From assembly GCF_002246015.1 (NCBI RefSeq), contig NZ_NOLJ01000007.1, positions 317,173 through 359,482 of the forward strand: 42,310 nucleotides of DNA, read 5' to 3'. This document shows positions 25,235 through 34,534 of the stretch, piece after piece. This stretch comes from Nostoc sp. 'Peltigera membranacea cyanobiont' 210A. GTDB taxonomy: Bacteria > Cyanobacteriota > Cyanobacteriia > Cyanobacteriales > Nostocaceae. Under the pieces are notes generated by a model. The model was not told the origin of the DNA. It ran no database searches and saw only the letters and a list, made by a program, of their open reading frames with translations. Within the stretch, counting starts at the first letter, position 1. Every line of letters begins with the position of its first letter. Position numbers and translations under genes: made by a program.

Positions 25235-25468
25235 TTATTTTTCTTCAAGCTCTTTTTTAATATTCAAATGCCACAGTTTTTCTAAAGAAGTAACTTGTCG
25301 GCGGAAAACAGCAGTCCGGTGTTTCTTATAGATATTAAACCCTACAAACACAATCATTGGAACCAAGATAGAATATCCAATGAAAATATTAACAGATGAA
25401 TCTGTTGGCATCTTAGAATCTATATATTGCGAGTTGGGAGTTGGTTGAGTACTAGAATTTGATTGCAT
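25235..25468 (-). CDS. Small single-helix membrane protein
   Basis: A 77-residue protein with a polar Ser/Thr/Pro-rich start, one hydrophobic helix (about 29-45, IFIGYSILVPMIVFVGFN) and a basic, charged C-terminal tail. The positive-inside rule suggests the tail is cytoplasmic. It is the first gene of a two-gene unit with the TPR protein, 2 bp apart. I do not recognise the family. It resembles the small unnamed peptides that anchor periplasmic complexes, but that is only inference. Confidence 0.65.
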   Translation of the reverse strand: MQSNSSTQPTPNSQYIDSKMPTDSSVNIFIGYSILVPMIVFVGFNIYKKHRTAVFRRQVTSLEKLWHLNIKKELEEK

Positions 25469-25842
25469 AAATATCTTTATAAATACTACAAGTAATAAGC
25501 TAGAAATAAACGTGGATAATTGTTCCTGCTGTCTTTGAGCAGAAATTAGTTACAACTTTTATTAGTTATTTCAAAGTCGCTGCTGAGACTTCTCTATGCC
25601 TTCTTGCACTAGCTAAACTATTCTTCAGTTAAAACCTGAACAATTATGTTGATTTCTGCTAAATTTTGTGACAAAATCTTTATTCTGCAAGCTACTGCTC
25701 CTAAAGTATTTACTAAGATTTAAACTATTCTTAGTGTCAGTTCTTTCTAATACAAGCTTTAAGTAGTCAGAGTTGCAGAAGCAATATACAGCGAATTGCA
25801 AGTTAATAAATGACTATTAAGAAAGATGTGACTAATATATAA

Positions 25843-25935
25843 CCCAATAAGCTTGGGTTAGCCCCAAAAACCTTAAACTACGTAGTTTGACTTGAGGAAC
25901 GAAACCCAACATTTGCAGGACTTTGTTGGGTTACT
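25843..25935. repeat. Hairpin repeats of AACCCAA type
   Basis: AACCCAA-TAAGC-TTGGGTT (25843-25861) and AACCCAACATT..TTGTTGGGTT (about 25905-25932) are two hairpins in tandem next to the MITE copy. Such GAAACCCAACA repeats are common in Nostoc-type genomes. Confidence 0.6.
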
Positions 25936-26092
25936 GTTTTGCCCTCACCCCCAGCCCCTCTCCCATCCGTGAGAGGGGAGCTAGACATTCAATTCCCCTT
26001 CTCCCTTGGGAGAAGGGGTTAGGGGATGAGGGCGTGAGGGATTTGCAAAACGCCTGTCCGATATAGTTTTCGGCTTAAGTTGACATCAATGG
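25936..26092. repeat. Inverted, truncated copy of the nested MITE
   Basis: A 157-bp stretch matches, inverted, 23099-23255. One end, TTAAGTTGACATCAATGG, keeps the terminal repeat. The other end is truncated after GTTTTGCCCTC, next to AACCCAA-type repeat DNA. With its partner it brackets the TPR and small membrane genes. Confidence 0.8.
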
Positions 26093-26435
26093 TAGGTAGT
26101 GTACTCCACTTAGATAAAGAGCGCTGTATTTACCATATACAGTGGTAATAAGCCAAGTTGCTGTTTATTATCATGGCTGTCTACCTGAAATGATAAATGA
26201 TTTTGTCTGAAGATAGAACAATAGAATGATCCCTTTACCTCTTTTGGATATTAGTTGAATTCTCAAGATGAATTTAACCTTTAAATAGTTATGTACAATG
26301 GATACAAATATTTGTCATAAAAACATCGTCAGATAGAAGAATTAAAAGTTTTCTAGAAGTAATCTATAGATATTGCAGCGCTTTTCAAGCAAGCAATAAC
26401 TAATGACTACGTAACATATTTTAGGAACAAATAAT

Positions 26436-26618
26436 ATGAGTATCGAAGATAGAGCAAAAGCTTTTGCTAAAAACGTCGAAGGTAAAGTACAAGAGGCCGT
26501 TGGCGAAGTAACTGGCGATCCTAAAGATAAAGCTGAAGGTAAAGCTAAACAAGCTGAATCCCAAGTCCGTCACACGGCTGAAAATATCAAAGATGAAGTT
26601 AAAAAGACTTTAGAATAG
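26436..26618 (+). CDS. CsbD-like stress protein
   Basis: A 60-residue, highly charged, hydrophilic protein: DRAKAFAKNVEGKVQEAVGE, VTGDPKDKAEGKAKQAE, ending in NIKDEVKKTLE. It matches the CsbD family, small stress-linked proteins of unknown function. AGGAAC lies about 6 bp before the ATG. Confidence 0.92.
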   Translation: MSIEDRAKAFAKNVEGKVQEAVGEVTGDPKDKAEGKAKQAESQVRHTAENIKDEVKKTLE

Positions 26619-27819
26619 TACAGCGCGATCGAGGTTTTCCTCGCTGTAACAAGTTGCTCAAGTAACTAGATTTTGACGGTAATGTAATAGGTGAAACTTT
26701 ATTTAGGAAGAAGGTTTAAGTTAAATAATTATTTACTGAACCTTCTCCCTTTATTAACTCTGTTTTTTGCCTAAGATTTTCAGGCATTTTGACAATAGCG
26801 ATCGCCATAATATCAGTAATATATTTGACCGTTTTTAGTCCAAAACTACGGAAGCGATCGCCACACAAGTCAATCGTTGGTGCAATATGGGTTGAAATGT
26901 CTTTAGTCTTGATTACGTACAAATATGCCGCATTACCACCAAAGATGATGTACACCGATGTGCAAAAAGTTTCATGCTTATTAAATGTCACGGGCAAGCT
27001 GCTAATTTTTTCCTTTTATCAGCATTGACCATTCAGCGATCGGTTCAACATAGCTGCCCGCTTTTTCTTATTGGGGACATTTCTACACCCATCATAGTGT
27101 AATTTTTTCTCTGTTCATTAAAATAACTTATTTATTTTTTATATCATAAAATTTGTTCCTGAAAATATACATATTAGATAAAATATACGTTATTAAAACA
27201 TCTATTCAAACATAACCTTTAACAATAAGATGTTATACTCAATACTGGTAATAAAATTTGTCTATTAATAGGTCAAATAAATAATTGATGCTGCAATAAA
27301 ATTTAGTGTCTTTAGTATACTAATTGCTGTAATCAAAGCTGGTAAGAGAGTAGAGATTTTCAAAGGTAATAACCCGCTCACCATTTTTGTGCAGGGCGGC
27401 TACATCATGTCAATAAGCTCAAAAATAGTTGCATAATAGCTATTTATTGACACAGCTTTAGCGTAGGTATAGCCTTTTATACACATCGCTTTGAGTTTGG
27501 GGATTTCCAACAAATAAATATATTCAATCTTGTGGGATGGGCTTCCAGCCAGCCTTTGGCTAGGCGCGGGCGAGACGCCCACTCCACAATAAGTAGTTGA
27601 GTATTTTTTATTTGGAAGTCCCTTAAGAAACTAAACTAAATGATAAATGCTGATTTTTCGTTGTTTTTAACCTTGGTTGCAATCAAGAGTAATTTAAATG
27701 CATTTGCTCTGAGTTTTTGTGCTTAATGATGAGAGGTTTATTGAACTTCAAGCAAGCACAATAGATGTACTACTTAAGAAAATTCCAAAGCTCAAGAAAA
27801 CCTCAATCTTGGAACTGTG
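26619..27819. other. Long intergenic region, no confident gene
   Basis: About 1.2 kb between csbD and the receiver gene. Two overlapping reading frames occur on opposite strands at 26716-27028. Both start with TTG and neither resembles a known family; one may be a small unknown gene or a remnant. From 27100 the DNA is AT-rich. Two repeats follow: a palindromic GCGTAGG...ACATCGC element at 27461-27489 and a MITE at 27499-27624. Promoter elements were not resolved. Confidence 0.5.
27499..27624. repeat. Uninterrupted MITE (TTCCAAA ends)
   Basis: This 126-bp element starts GGGGATTTCCAA and ends TTGGAAGTCCCTT. The inner arms read TTGTGGGATGGGC and GGGCGAGACGCCCACTCCAC. Its single GGCGTCTCGCC (inverted) corresponds to the empty version of the target site used by the nested MITE at 23100-23294. 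Confidence 0.75.
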
Positions 27820-28260
27820 ATGGATCTAAAAAATAGATTTCCTACTAATTCTTCATTTCTTCAAGGGCTACGAGTACTCCTTGTAGATAATGATGTCAAT
27901 TTCTGCAATTCGTTGACGCCGATGTTGCAATCCTATGGTGTGGAGGTGCAAGCAGCATTTTTAGGAGAAGAAGCTCTGGAAATATTTGTGCAATGGCAAC
28001 CTGATATCCTCTTAAGTGATATTTCCTCGCCAAAGGAGGATGGCTATGCTCTGATTCACCAAGTTAGAACACTCACGGGAGAGCGAGGGAAAGTAGTGCC
28101 AGCGATCGCTCTGACAAGCACTGTAACAGAAGATATGTATCAACACGCTCTTTTAGCTGGGTTTAGTCTATGCTTTGCTAAACCCGTAGTTGTTGATGAT
28201 TTTGTTGCTGTACTTGGCATTTCAGCAATTGCTAATAATCCCCATTCTCATGCTAACTAG
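27820..28260 (+). CDS. Single-domain response regulator (receiver only)
   Basis: A 146-residue CheY-like protein. Acidic pocket D23 and D25, phosphoacceptor D67 (LLSDISSP), Thr/Ser near 100 (ALTST) and K121 (FAKPV) are all present, so it should be phosphorylated. No output domain. The EDGYALIHQVR stretch closely resembles the receiver at the end of the large hybrid kinase (EDGYSLIRQVR), the next large gene on the same strand. It likely shuttles phosphate or acts by protein contact. A GTG one codon earlier is a less likely start than the ATG. Confidence 0.88.
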   Translation: MDLKNRFPTNSSFLQGLRVLLVDNDVNFCNSLTPMLQSYGVEVQAAFLGEEALEIFVQWQPDILLSDISSPKEDGYALIHQVRTLTGERGKVVPAIALTSTVTEDMYQHALLAGFSLCFAKPVVVDDFVAVLGISAIANNPHSHAN

Positions 28261-28310
28261 CTTTAATTAATGTCTTAGATATAGTAATTTAAGTTTTGAG
28301 AATTAATACT

Positions 28311-28496
28311 ATGGGTCATTTATGGATAGGGATAAATATGTTTCAAATGCTAATAATTAACTTGATAAACGATAGAATTAATCTCAGGATTTATCATATC
28401 AATGACTTAACTCAATTAATTTTGCTTTTGAGTAGCGGAATTATTGGTATTGGATTTATTCTAGCTTCTTACTTCTTGGCAGTGACTTTGATTTAG
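28311..28496 (+). CDS. Possible small membrane protein
   Basis: A 61-residue reading frame with a hydrophobic C-terminal half (LTQLILLLSSGIIGIGFILA) follows the receiver gene by 50 bp on the same strand. No ribosome site or known family is recognised. It could be a real small membrane peptide or chance. Confidence 0.3.
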   Translation: MGHLWIGINMFQMLIINLINDRINLRIYHINDLTQLILLLSSGIIGIGFILASYFLAVTLI

Positions 28497-28602
28497 AAAA
28501 CTTAAATGGTTTATAGTTTATATTTTGGGAATATAGGACTCCTGTTTGATTGCGTGAAAAAAATCGGTATAACTCGAAAAGGCTGATTCCCTACTCCCTG
28601 CC

Positions 28603-28659
28603 TATCGCGCTTCTGTGCGAGAGGCTTCTCTTTCAGAGACGCTAACGCGAACGCGCACC
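28603..28659. repeat. Dispersed palindromic repeat (GCGAGAGGCT type)
   Basis: TATCGCGCTTCTGTGCGAGAG, then CTTCTCTTTCAGAGACGCTA and ACGCGAACGCG resemble the GC-rich short repeats scattered in Nostoc-type genomes. It lies in the upstream region of the hybrid kinase. Confidence 0.55.
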
Positions 28660-28784
28660 ATTCAAAGTAGCCTTAATTTATTTTATTTATACTCAAACTA
28701 TTATTAAATATAGGGCAAGTAAGTAAACTGAATCTAAAATATAAACCTTAGTTGCCAAACCATTGCAGTGTTAAACTTTATCCT

Positions 28785-31700
28785 ATGACATCCGATCAAC
28801 GCTCTGAACAACCTGTATGTGAATCTACCGCTAATGAAGTGTTCGACGTAGAGCAACAAGACAATAAAGATGCTTTATTTCCCGTCGTTGGTATTGCCGC
28901 CTCTGCGGGTGGATTAGAGGCATTTACGGAGGTACTCAGGCATTTGCTTACTGATACAGGGATGGCATTTGTGCTGATTCAACACTTAGACCCTAACCAC
29001 AAGAGTCTATTAAGCGAGATTCTGGCAAGAACAACTCAAATGCCTGTTATTGAAGTGCAAAATGGCATGACTGTAGAACCTAACAAGGTCTACATCATTC
29101 CGCCTAACACTAAGATGATGTTGTCTGGTGGGGTGTTGCAACTCACGCCGCGAGAGAAAGTTCAGGGGAAATATATGCCTGCTGATGCGTTCTTTACTTC
29201 ATTGGCAGCAGATCGAGGGCACAAAGCGATCGCAGTTGTTCTATCTGGAGCGGATGGAGACGGTTCACTGGGACTGAAGGCAATCAAGGCAGCTGGAGGC
29301 GTGACTTTTGCTCAGTGTGAAGATACGGCAAAATTCGATAGTATGCCCAATACTGCTGTTGCCACCGGGAATGTCGATTTTGTACTACCGCCGCAAAAAA
29401 TCGCCGAGGAACTGGTAAACTTCAGTCGCAATCCTTTTATTTCTAACTCATTGCCACCGATCGCGGTTGAGAAGTTGCCCGAACAGGGAGATGCCCTGGC
29501 GACTATATTTGTGTTACTGCGATCGCAAACTGGCGTTGACTTCAGCCACTACAAGCCCAACACCCTCGATCGCCGAATCCAGCGGCGAATGCTGTTGTAT
29601 AAACTACAAAGCTTGGAGGATTATGCCCAGTATTTGCAAGAGAATCCGAGTGAAGTCAAGGCGCTCTATGAAGAAATTCTGATCCATGTAACCCATTTTT
29701 TCCGCGATCCCGAAGCATTTGAACTGTTGAAAGAGCGAGTCTTTCCTACCATCATCGAAAACAAACCAGCAGAGTTGCCGATTCGGATTTGGGTAGCTGG
29801 GTGTTCGACGGGTGAAGAAGTGTATTCCATCGCTATCTCCTTGCTGGAGTTTTTATCAAATAAAGTAACCTCGCCGCCGATCCAAATTTTTGCCACAGAC
29901 ATCAGCGAGATCGCGATTGACAAAGCGAGAACGGGTATTTATGCAGAGAATCAAATGGTGGAAGTCTCACCAGAGAGCCGCCGCAGATTTTTTAATGCCC
30001 TTGAGGGCGGTGGATATCAAATTAGCAAAGCTGTCCGCGAACTGTGTGTGTTTGCCCGGCAAGACTTGGGCAGCGATCCCCCTTTTTCTAACTTAGATTT
30101 AATTAGCTGCCGGAATGTACTGATTTACTTGGGCGAAACGTTGCAAAAACGGATATTGCCCATCTTTCATTACAGTCTCAATCCGACTGGCTTCTTGCTG
30201 CTAGGAACTTCAGAAAGCACAGGTAAATATTCGGACTTGTTTACTCTAATTGACAAAAAGTATAAAATATATAGCAAAAAGCTAACTGCAATTCGTCCAA
30301 CTTTTTCCTTCATTACCAGCAATTATCCGATAGTAAAAGTGGACGAATCAAAGCCGACCAATGAGAATCCATTGGATGAGTTGGACTTAGAGAAAAAAAC
30401 TGACCAACTAATCTTGAATCGCTATGCCCCAGTGGGTGTAGTAATTAACGACAAGATGGAAGTGCTGCAATTTCGGGGAGAAATCGATCTCTATCTCAAA
30501 CTTGTACCGGGGAAACCGAGTCTTAACTTATTCAAAATGGTGCGCGAGGGCTTGCTCATCGAGCTACGGGCGACAATTTATCAGGCACAACGGCAAAAAA
30601 TTCTAGTTAGAAGAGAAGGGTTACAAATTGAAGAGGGCGATCTTTCAAAAATCATCAATCTTGAGGTGATTCCATTCAAGCCTGGGACTGGCGAAGAACT
30701 CTACTTTCTGGTTTTATTTGAATCAGCCCCACTCACAATTAACAACCTCAGCACAGTAAATCCTGAGAGCGAAGGGCAGTCAGACTTAGCGCAGGAGATT
30801 GTTCTGCTCAGGCAGGAACTTGCAACCGCCATCAAAGAGCGGGCTGCAACTCAAGAGTATCTACAAGCGGTGATCCAAGAGCAGGAGCATATCAATCAAG
30901 ACCTGAAAGTTGCCAATGAAGAAATTCTCTCCAGCAATGAAGAGTTGCAAAGCACCAATGAGGAGCTAGAAACTGCCAAAGAAGAGATTCAAGCAACCAA
31001 CGAAGAACTCAACACTACTAATGAAGAACTTCGCTCTCGAAATCTGGAATTACACCAAGTTAACAACGATCTCACGAATTTGCTTGCCAGTATTAATATT
31101 CCCATTTTGATATTGACTTTGGACTTACGCATTCGACGTTTTACGCCAATGGCGCAGCGGCTTTTCAATTTGATTCCCGCCGATGCTGGACGACCTTTGA
31201 GCGACATCAGAGCAAATCTCGATGTTCCTGAGTTAGAAACTCTAATTTTGGAGGTTCTTGACACACTCAGCATCAAAGAATTAGAAGTCCAAACTCTGGG
31301 GGGACATTGGTACAACCTCCGCATCCGTCCTTATCGCACTACAGAAAACAAGATTGACGGTGTAGTGTTGGTGTTAATAGATATTGATGTTCTTAAACGC
31401 AGTGCAGTAACGTTAGAACAAGCCCGGAATTACGCTGAAGCGATTGTGGAGACGGTACAAGTGCCGTTAATCGTCCTTGATTCTGATTTCCGGGTGAACA
31501 AAGCCAATCGCTCGTTTTATCAAACATTTCAGGTTTCACCATCAGAGACAGCCCAATCTCTGATTTTTGAACTAGGGAACGGTCAATGGAACCTGCCCGG
31601 ACTGCGATCGCTCTTAGAAGACATTCTCGCCAACGATACCAATATTCAAAACTTGGAGATAGAGCATCGTTTTGAGCAGATTGGGCAGAAAACTATGCTG

Positions 31701-33017
31701 CTGAATGGTTGGAAAATTATTCAACAGGGAGAGGCTCAAATGATTTTGCTGGCGATTGAAGATATCAGCGATGCCAAACAGTTTGAGTTAGAGCGATCTA
31801 AGCTTCTAGCACAGGAGCAGTCAGCCCGTCAACAGGCGGAAACTGCCAACCGAGCCAAAGATGAATTCCTGTCGAACCTCTCCCATGAACTTCGTAACCC
31901 GCTCAATATTATACTGGGCTGGGCGCAACTTTTCCGTAACCGCGATTTAGATTCTTCAGCAGTCACTCGTGCCTGGGAAGTAGTGGAGCGGAGTGCTAAG
32001 GTGCAAGCTCAGTTAATCGATGATATGCTGGATGTATCACGGATTACGAGTGGAAAGCTTCATTTAAACACTCGTCTAATCGATCTAGTTTCAGTAGTGG
32101 ATGCCGCCATTGAGTCTGTCCAATTGTCCGCAGAGGCGAAAGGCATTCAAATTATTTCACAGTTGAACTCGGCGACAGTTGTCGGAGATTTTGACCGTTT
32201 ACAGCAAGTTCTGTGGAATTTACTAACTAATGCCATTAAGTTCACTCCAGCCGATGGACGAGTGGGAATTATGCTCGAAGCTGTATATAGTCACGCCGAG
32301 ATTCGAGTCAGCGACACAGGAATTGGCATCTCGGCAGACTTGCTGCCCTATATTTTCGATCGCTTCCGCCAAGGAGATTCCAGCAGTAGCAAAACAACTC
32401 AGGGACTTGGATTAGGCTTGTCAATCGTCCGTCATCTGATAGAACTTCACGGTGGAACAGTTCAAGCGCAAAGTCCAGGTGAGGGACTAGGAACCACGAT
32501 CCTTGTCAGGCTGCCTCTGCGCTCAATGCCGTTGGAGATTACACCGCCAACTGATTTAGAGCCAATCATTTTGTCAGAGACTCAGCACACATTAAATGGT
32601 AAAAATCCATCCTTGAGCCTTGAAGGATTATGCATCTTAGCTGTAGACGATCAAGCGGATAGCCGCGACTTAATCAAGTCGATGTTAGAAAATTTCGGGG
32701 CTGAAGTAGTAATTGTGACATCGGCAAGGGAAGCGATCGCTGCTTTAACTGAATCTCCTGGCAAATATGATGTGCTTCTTGCAGATATTGGGATGCCAGG
32801 GGAGGATGGTTACTCCCTGATTCGTCAGGTGAGAGAGCTTGAAGCTGAAGCTGGGGGACAAATTCCAGCAGCAGCAATCACTGCCTATGCCACCGAACAA
32901 GAGCGGCAAAGAGCAATTGATGCTGGTTTCCAAACGCATCTAGCTAAACCGATTGACCTTACTCAATTGGTATTGATGATTGCAGATTTGAGTGGACGAG
33001 GGACAGATAATTCGTAA
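28785..33017 (+). CDS. CheB-CheR-PAS-histidine kinase-receiver hybrid
   Basis: A 1410-residue cytoplasmic signalling protein (ATG at 28785; a TTG 11 codons earlier is less likely). Domains in order: CheB methylesterase (about 33-215; catalytic S40 in IAASAGG, H67 in IQHL, Asp in SGADGDG); CheR methyltransferase (about 225-490; VAGCSTGEEVYS binds SAM, SCRNVLIYL); long coiled coil of EEL-SNEELQSTNEELETAKEE type (about 670-760); one PAS (ASINIPILILT) and a second (ETVQVPLIVLD); HisKA with H-box SHELRNPL; HATPase_c with N-box, DTGIGI and GLGLGLSIV; C-terminal receiver (LLADIGMPGEDGY). All catalytic residues are present. It is not beside flagellar or pilus chemotaxis genes, so its input is unknown. 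Confidence 0.95.
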   Translation: MTSDQRSEQPVCESTANEVFDVEQQDNKDALFPVVGIAASAGGLEAFTEVLRHLLTDTGMAFVLIQHLDPNHKSLLSEILARTTQMPVIEVQNGMTVEPNKVYIIPPNTKMMLSGGVLQLTPREKVQGKYMPADAFFTSLAADRGHKAIAVVLSGADGDGSLGLKAIKAAGGVTFAQCEDTAKFDSMPNTAVATGNVDFVLPPQKIAEELVNFSRNPFISNSLPPIAVEKLPEQGDALATIFVLLRSQTGVDFSHYKPNTLDRRIQRRMLLYKLQSLEDYAQYLQENPSEVKALYEEILIHVTHFFRDPEAFELLKERVFPTIIENKPAELPIRIWVAGCSTGEEVYSIAISLLEFLSNKVTSPPIQIFATDISEIAIDKARTGIYAENQMVEVSPESRRRFFNALEGGGYQISKAVRELCVFARQDLGSDPPFSNLDLISCRNVLIYLGETLQKRILPIFHYSLNPTGFLLLGTSESTGKYSDLFTLIDKKYKIYSKKLTAIRPTFSFITSNYPIVKVDESKPTNENPLDELDLEKKTDQLILNRYAPVGVVINDKMEVLQFRGEIDLYLKLVPGKPSLNLFKMVREGLLIELRATIYQAQRQKILVRREGLQIEEGDLSKIINLEVIPFKPGTGEELYFLVLFESAPLTINNLSTVNPESEGQSDLAQEIVLLRQELATAIKERAATQEYLQAVIQEQEHINQDLKVANEEILSSNEELQSTNEELETAKEEIQATNEELNTTNEELRSRNLELHQVNNDLTNLLASINIPILILTLDLRIRRFTPMAQRLFNLIPADAGRPLSDIRANLDVPELETLILEVLDTLSIKELEVQTLGGHWYNLRIRPYRTTENKIDGVVLVLIDIDVLKRSAVTLEQARNYAEAIVETVQVPLIVLDSDFRVNKANRSFYQTFQVSPSETAQSLIFELGNGQWNLPGLRSLLEDILANDTNIQNLEIEHRFEQIGQKTMLLNGWKIIQQGEAQMILLAIEDISDAKQFELERSKLLAQEQSARQQAETANRAKDEFLSNLSHELRNPLNIILGWAQLFRNRDLDSSAVTRAWEVVERSAKVQAQLIDDMLDVSRITSGKLHLNTRLIDLVSVVDAAIESVQLSAEAKGIQIISQLNSATVVGDFDRLQQVLWNLLTNAIKFTPADGRVGIMLEAVYSHAEIRVSDTGIGISADLLPYIFDRFRQGDSSSSKTTQGLGLGLSIVRHLIELHGGTVQAQSPGEGLGTTILVRLPLRSMPLEITPPTDLEPIILSETQHTLNGKNPSLSLEGLCILAVDDQADSRDLIKSMLENFGAEVVIVTSAREAIAALTESPGKYDVLLADIGMPGEDGYSLIRQVRELEAEAGGQIPAAAITAYATEQERQRAIDAGFQTHLAKPIDLTQLVLMIADLSGRGTDNS

Positions 33018-33074
33018 TTCGTAATTCGTAATGACGCTCCTGCGTCGCTAACGCTGCGCTAACGTAATTCGTAA
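33014..33074. repeat. TTCGTAA heptamer array split by a GC-rich repeat
   Basis: Several TTCGTAA units start at the hybrid kinase stop codon. They are interrupted by GACGCTCCTGCGTCGCTAAC and GCTGCGCTAACG and then resume as GTAATTCGTAATT. The arrangement looks like one repeat inserted into another. Confidence 0.65.
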
Positions 33075-33103
33075 TTGAGGTACAGAGCAACTAATTTTAA
33101 CGT

Positions 33104-33222
33104 GAGTTTGACGAACCTCTCCCTCCCAGCCTCCCTCTCCGAAACGGAAAGGGAGGAGTAGCGAAAAATTCAGCTTTTGCTCCCCTCTCCGTGTCGGAGA
33201 GGGGTTGGGGGAGAGGTCAAAT
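33104..33222. repeat. Palindromic C-rich MITE-like repeat
   Basis: Arms TTGACGAACCTCTCCCTCCC and, inverted, TTGACCTCTCCCCCAACCCC flank two smaller hairpins (CCTCTCCG..CGGAGAGG and CCCTCTCCGAAACGGAAAGGG-like). It relates in composition to the core of the nested MITE. Confidence 0.6.
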
Positions 33223-33339
33223 AATACTTCAAAACTTATAGTTACTCCTAAGATGAATTTATCCAAAAATCCAATTTGGACAAACAATTAGAGCAAGACT
33301 TCAATATCATTAATGCTCATTTTAGCTGATTATAAATGG

Positions 33340-33483
33340 AAGAATTCAGAATCCAGAATCCAGAAATCAGAATTAAGAAGACTTTGATACCTAAACTTAA
33401 TAAGTTTAATAAAATCAAGAAGTTATTTTATGCTTGATTTGACAATTATTCTGGCTCCTGACTCCTGACTCCTGAATTCTGTT
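33340..33483. repeat. Heptamer arrays (CAGAATC and CTCCTGA types)
   Basis: Two short arrays of seven-base units occur at about 33346-33376 and 33452-33483, upstream of the cruF gene. They are the same class as 21784-21847. Confidence 0.6.
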
Positions 33484-33560
33484 CGATAAATGCTAGAAGA
33501 TTTTTAAACAATGGCTAGGATGAATAGCGCTTCATTAGCAGCGAGTAAAAAGGAATTATC

Positions 33561-34481
33561 ATGAGACAACTTGTTATTGCTGAACGCATAAGCCTTATTG
33601 GTCATATCGTGTCAATGATATTTGGATTGGTAGGGATATTACTGGTTGTACCTAATGCCCAAGTAATTTTCGACTTATCTGAGGTTGGACAAACTGTCAT
33701 GCAATGGAGTATGGCGGGAGGCGGTGTAGTTTATATGATTTTAGGTGCAGCAGGTGTTTTCTTGTATGCCATGCGGACTTTAGGTTTAGGTAGCGCCTTG
33801 GCATTTCTGTTGCCATCAGTATTTATTTCTCTAGGAAGTGAATTACTAGGAACCAGTACTGGTTTTCCATTTGGCCATTATAGTTACCTAAGCGGTTTAG
33901 GTTATAAGATTGCGGGTTTAGTCCCATTTACAATTCCCTTGTCGTGGTTTTATTTGGGATTTGTTTCTTACCTGCTGGCACGTGCAGGTTTAGAAGTGGA
34001 CAAAAAACCCAACTTGTGGCGTCATATAAGTGCGATCGCTTTGGGTGCTTTATTACTAACCTCCTGGGATTTTGTTCTTGATCCTGCAATGAGTCAAACT
34101 TCTCTACCCTTTTGGTATTGGCAACAACCAGGCCCATTCTTTGGAATGCCTTACCAAAACTTTGCGGGGTGGCTGGGTACTAGCTCAATATTTATGAGTG
34201 TGACTGCACTGTTGTGGAGAAACAATCCAATTAACCGGGAGCGATACCTGCGGTGGGCTTTGCCAACGCAACTTAATATACCTTTAGCAGTTTATTTAAG
34301 TAACTTTGGTTTCGCTACAGTCATGAGCTTAACAGCTGGATTCTTTGTACCCGTGTTGCTAGGCTTGTTGCTGGGTGTCACTCCCGCAGTGCTGCTGTGG
34401 TTGAAAGGCTCATCTACACCTGTCCAAGTTCTCATGGAAGCACCAGAAATCTCTGTAGCTAGAGTCATTGCAGCGAAATGA
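33561..34481 (+). CDS. cruF: Carotenoid biosynthesis protein CruF (gamma-carotene 1',2'-hydratase)
   Basis: A 306-residue membrane protein with about seven hydrophobic segments. It matches the CruF/DUF422 family: SELLGTSTGFPFGHYSY, TSWDFVLDPAMSQT and WYWQQPGPFFGMPYQNFAGW are family-typical. CruF hydrates the psi end of gamma-carotene on the path to myxoxanthophyll in cyanobacteria. The partner glycosyltransferase CruG, often adjacent, is not in this window. The start has GGAATTATC upstream. Confidence 0.88.
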   Translation: MRQLVIAERISLIGHIVSMIFGLVGILLVVPNAQVIFDLSEVGQTVMQWSMAGGGVVYMILGAAGVFLYAMRTLGLGSALAFLLPSVFISLGSELLGTSTGFPFGHYSYLSGLGYKIAGLVPFTIPLSWFYLGFVSYLLARAGLEVDKKPNLWRHISAIALGALLLTSWDFVLDPAMSQTSLPFWYWQQPGPFFGMPYQNFAGWLGTSSIFMSVTALLWRNNPINRERYLRWALPTQLNIPLAVYLSNFGFATVMSLTAGFFVPVLLGLLLGVTPAVLLWLKGSSTPVQVLMEAPEISVARVIAAK

Positions 34482-34534
34482 AAGGTTTTGGATTTTTATC
34501 TAGCGATAGTGATTAAAAAAGGTTAAACCTACAG

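Noticed and set aside
26619..26650. Terminator after csbD
   Set aside because: A bulged hairpin (CGAGG-TTTT-CCTCG) is present but no T tract follows.
26716..27028. Two opposite-strand frames (93 and 79 codons) after csbD
   Set aside because: Both use TTG starts and overlap each other; HIP1 octamers fall in both, and neither matches a family I know. Left as unresolved rather than called.
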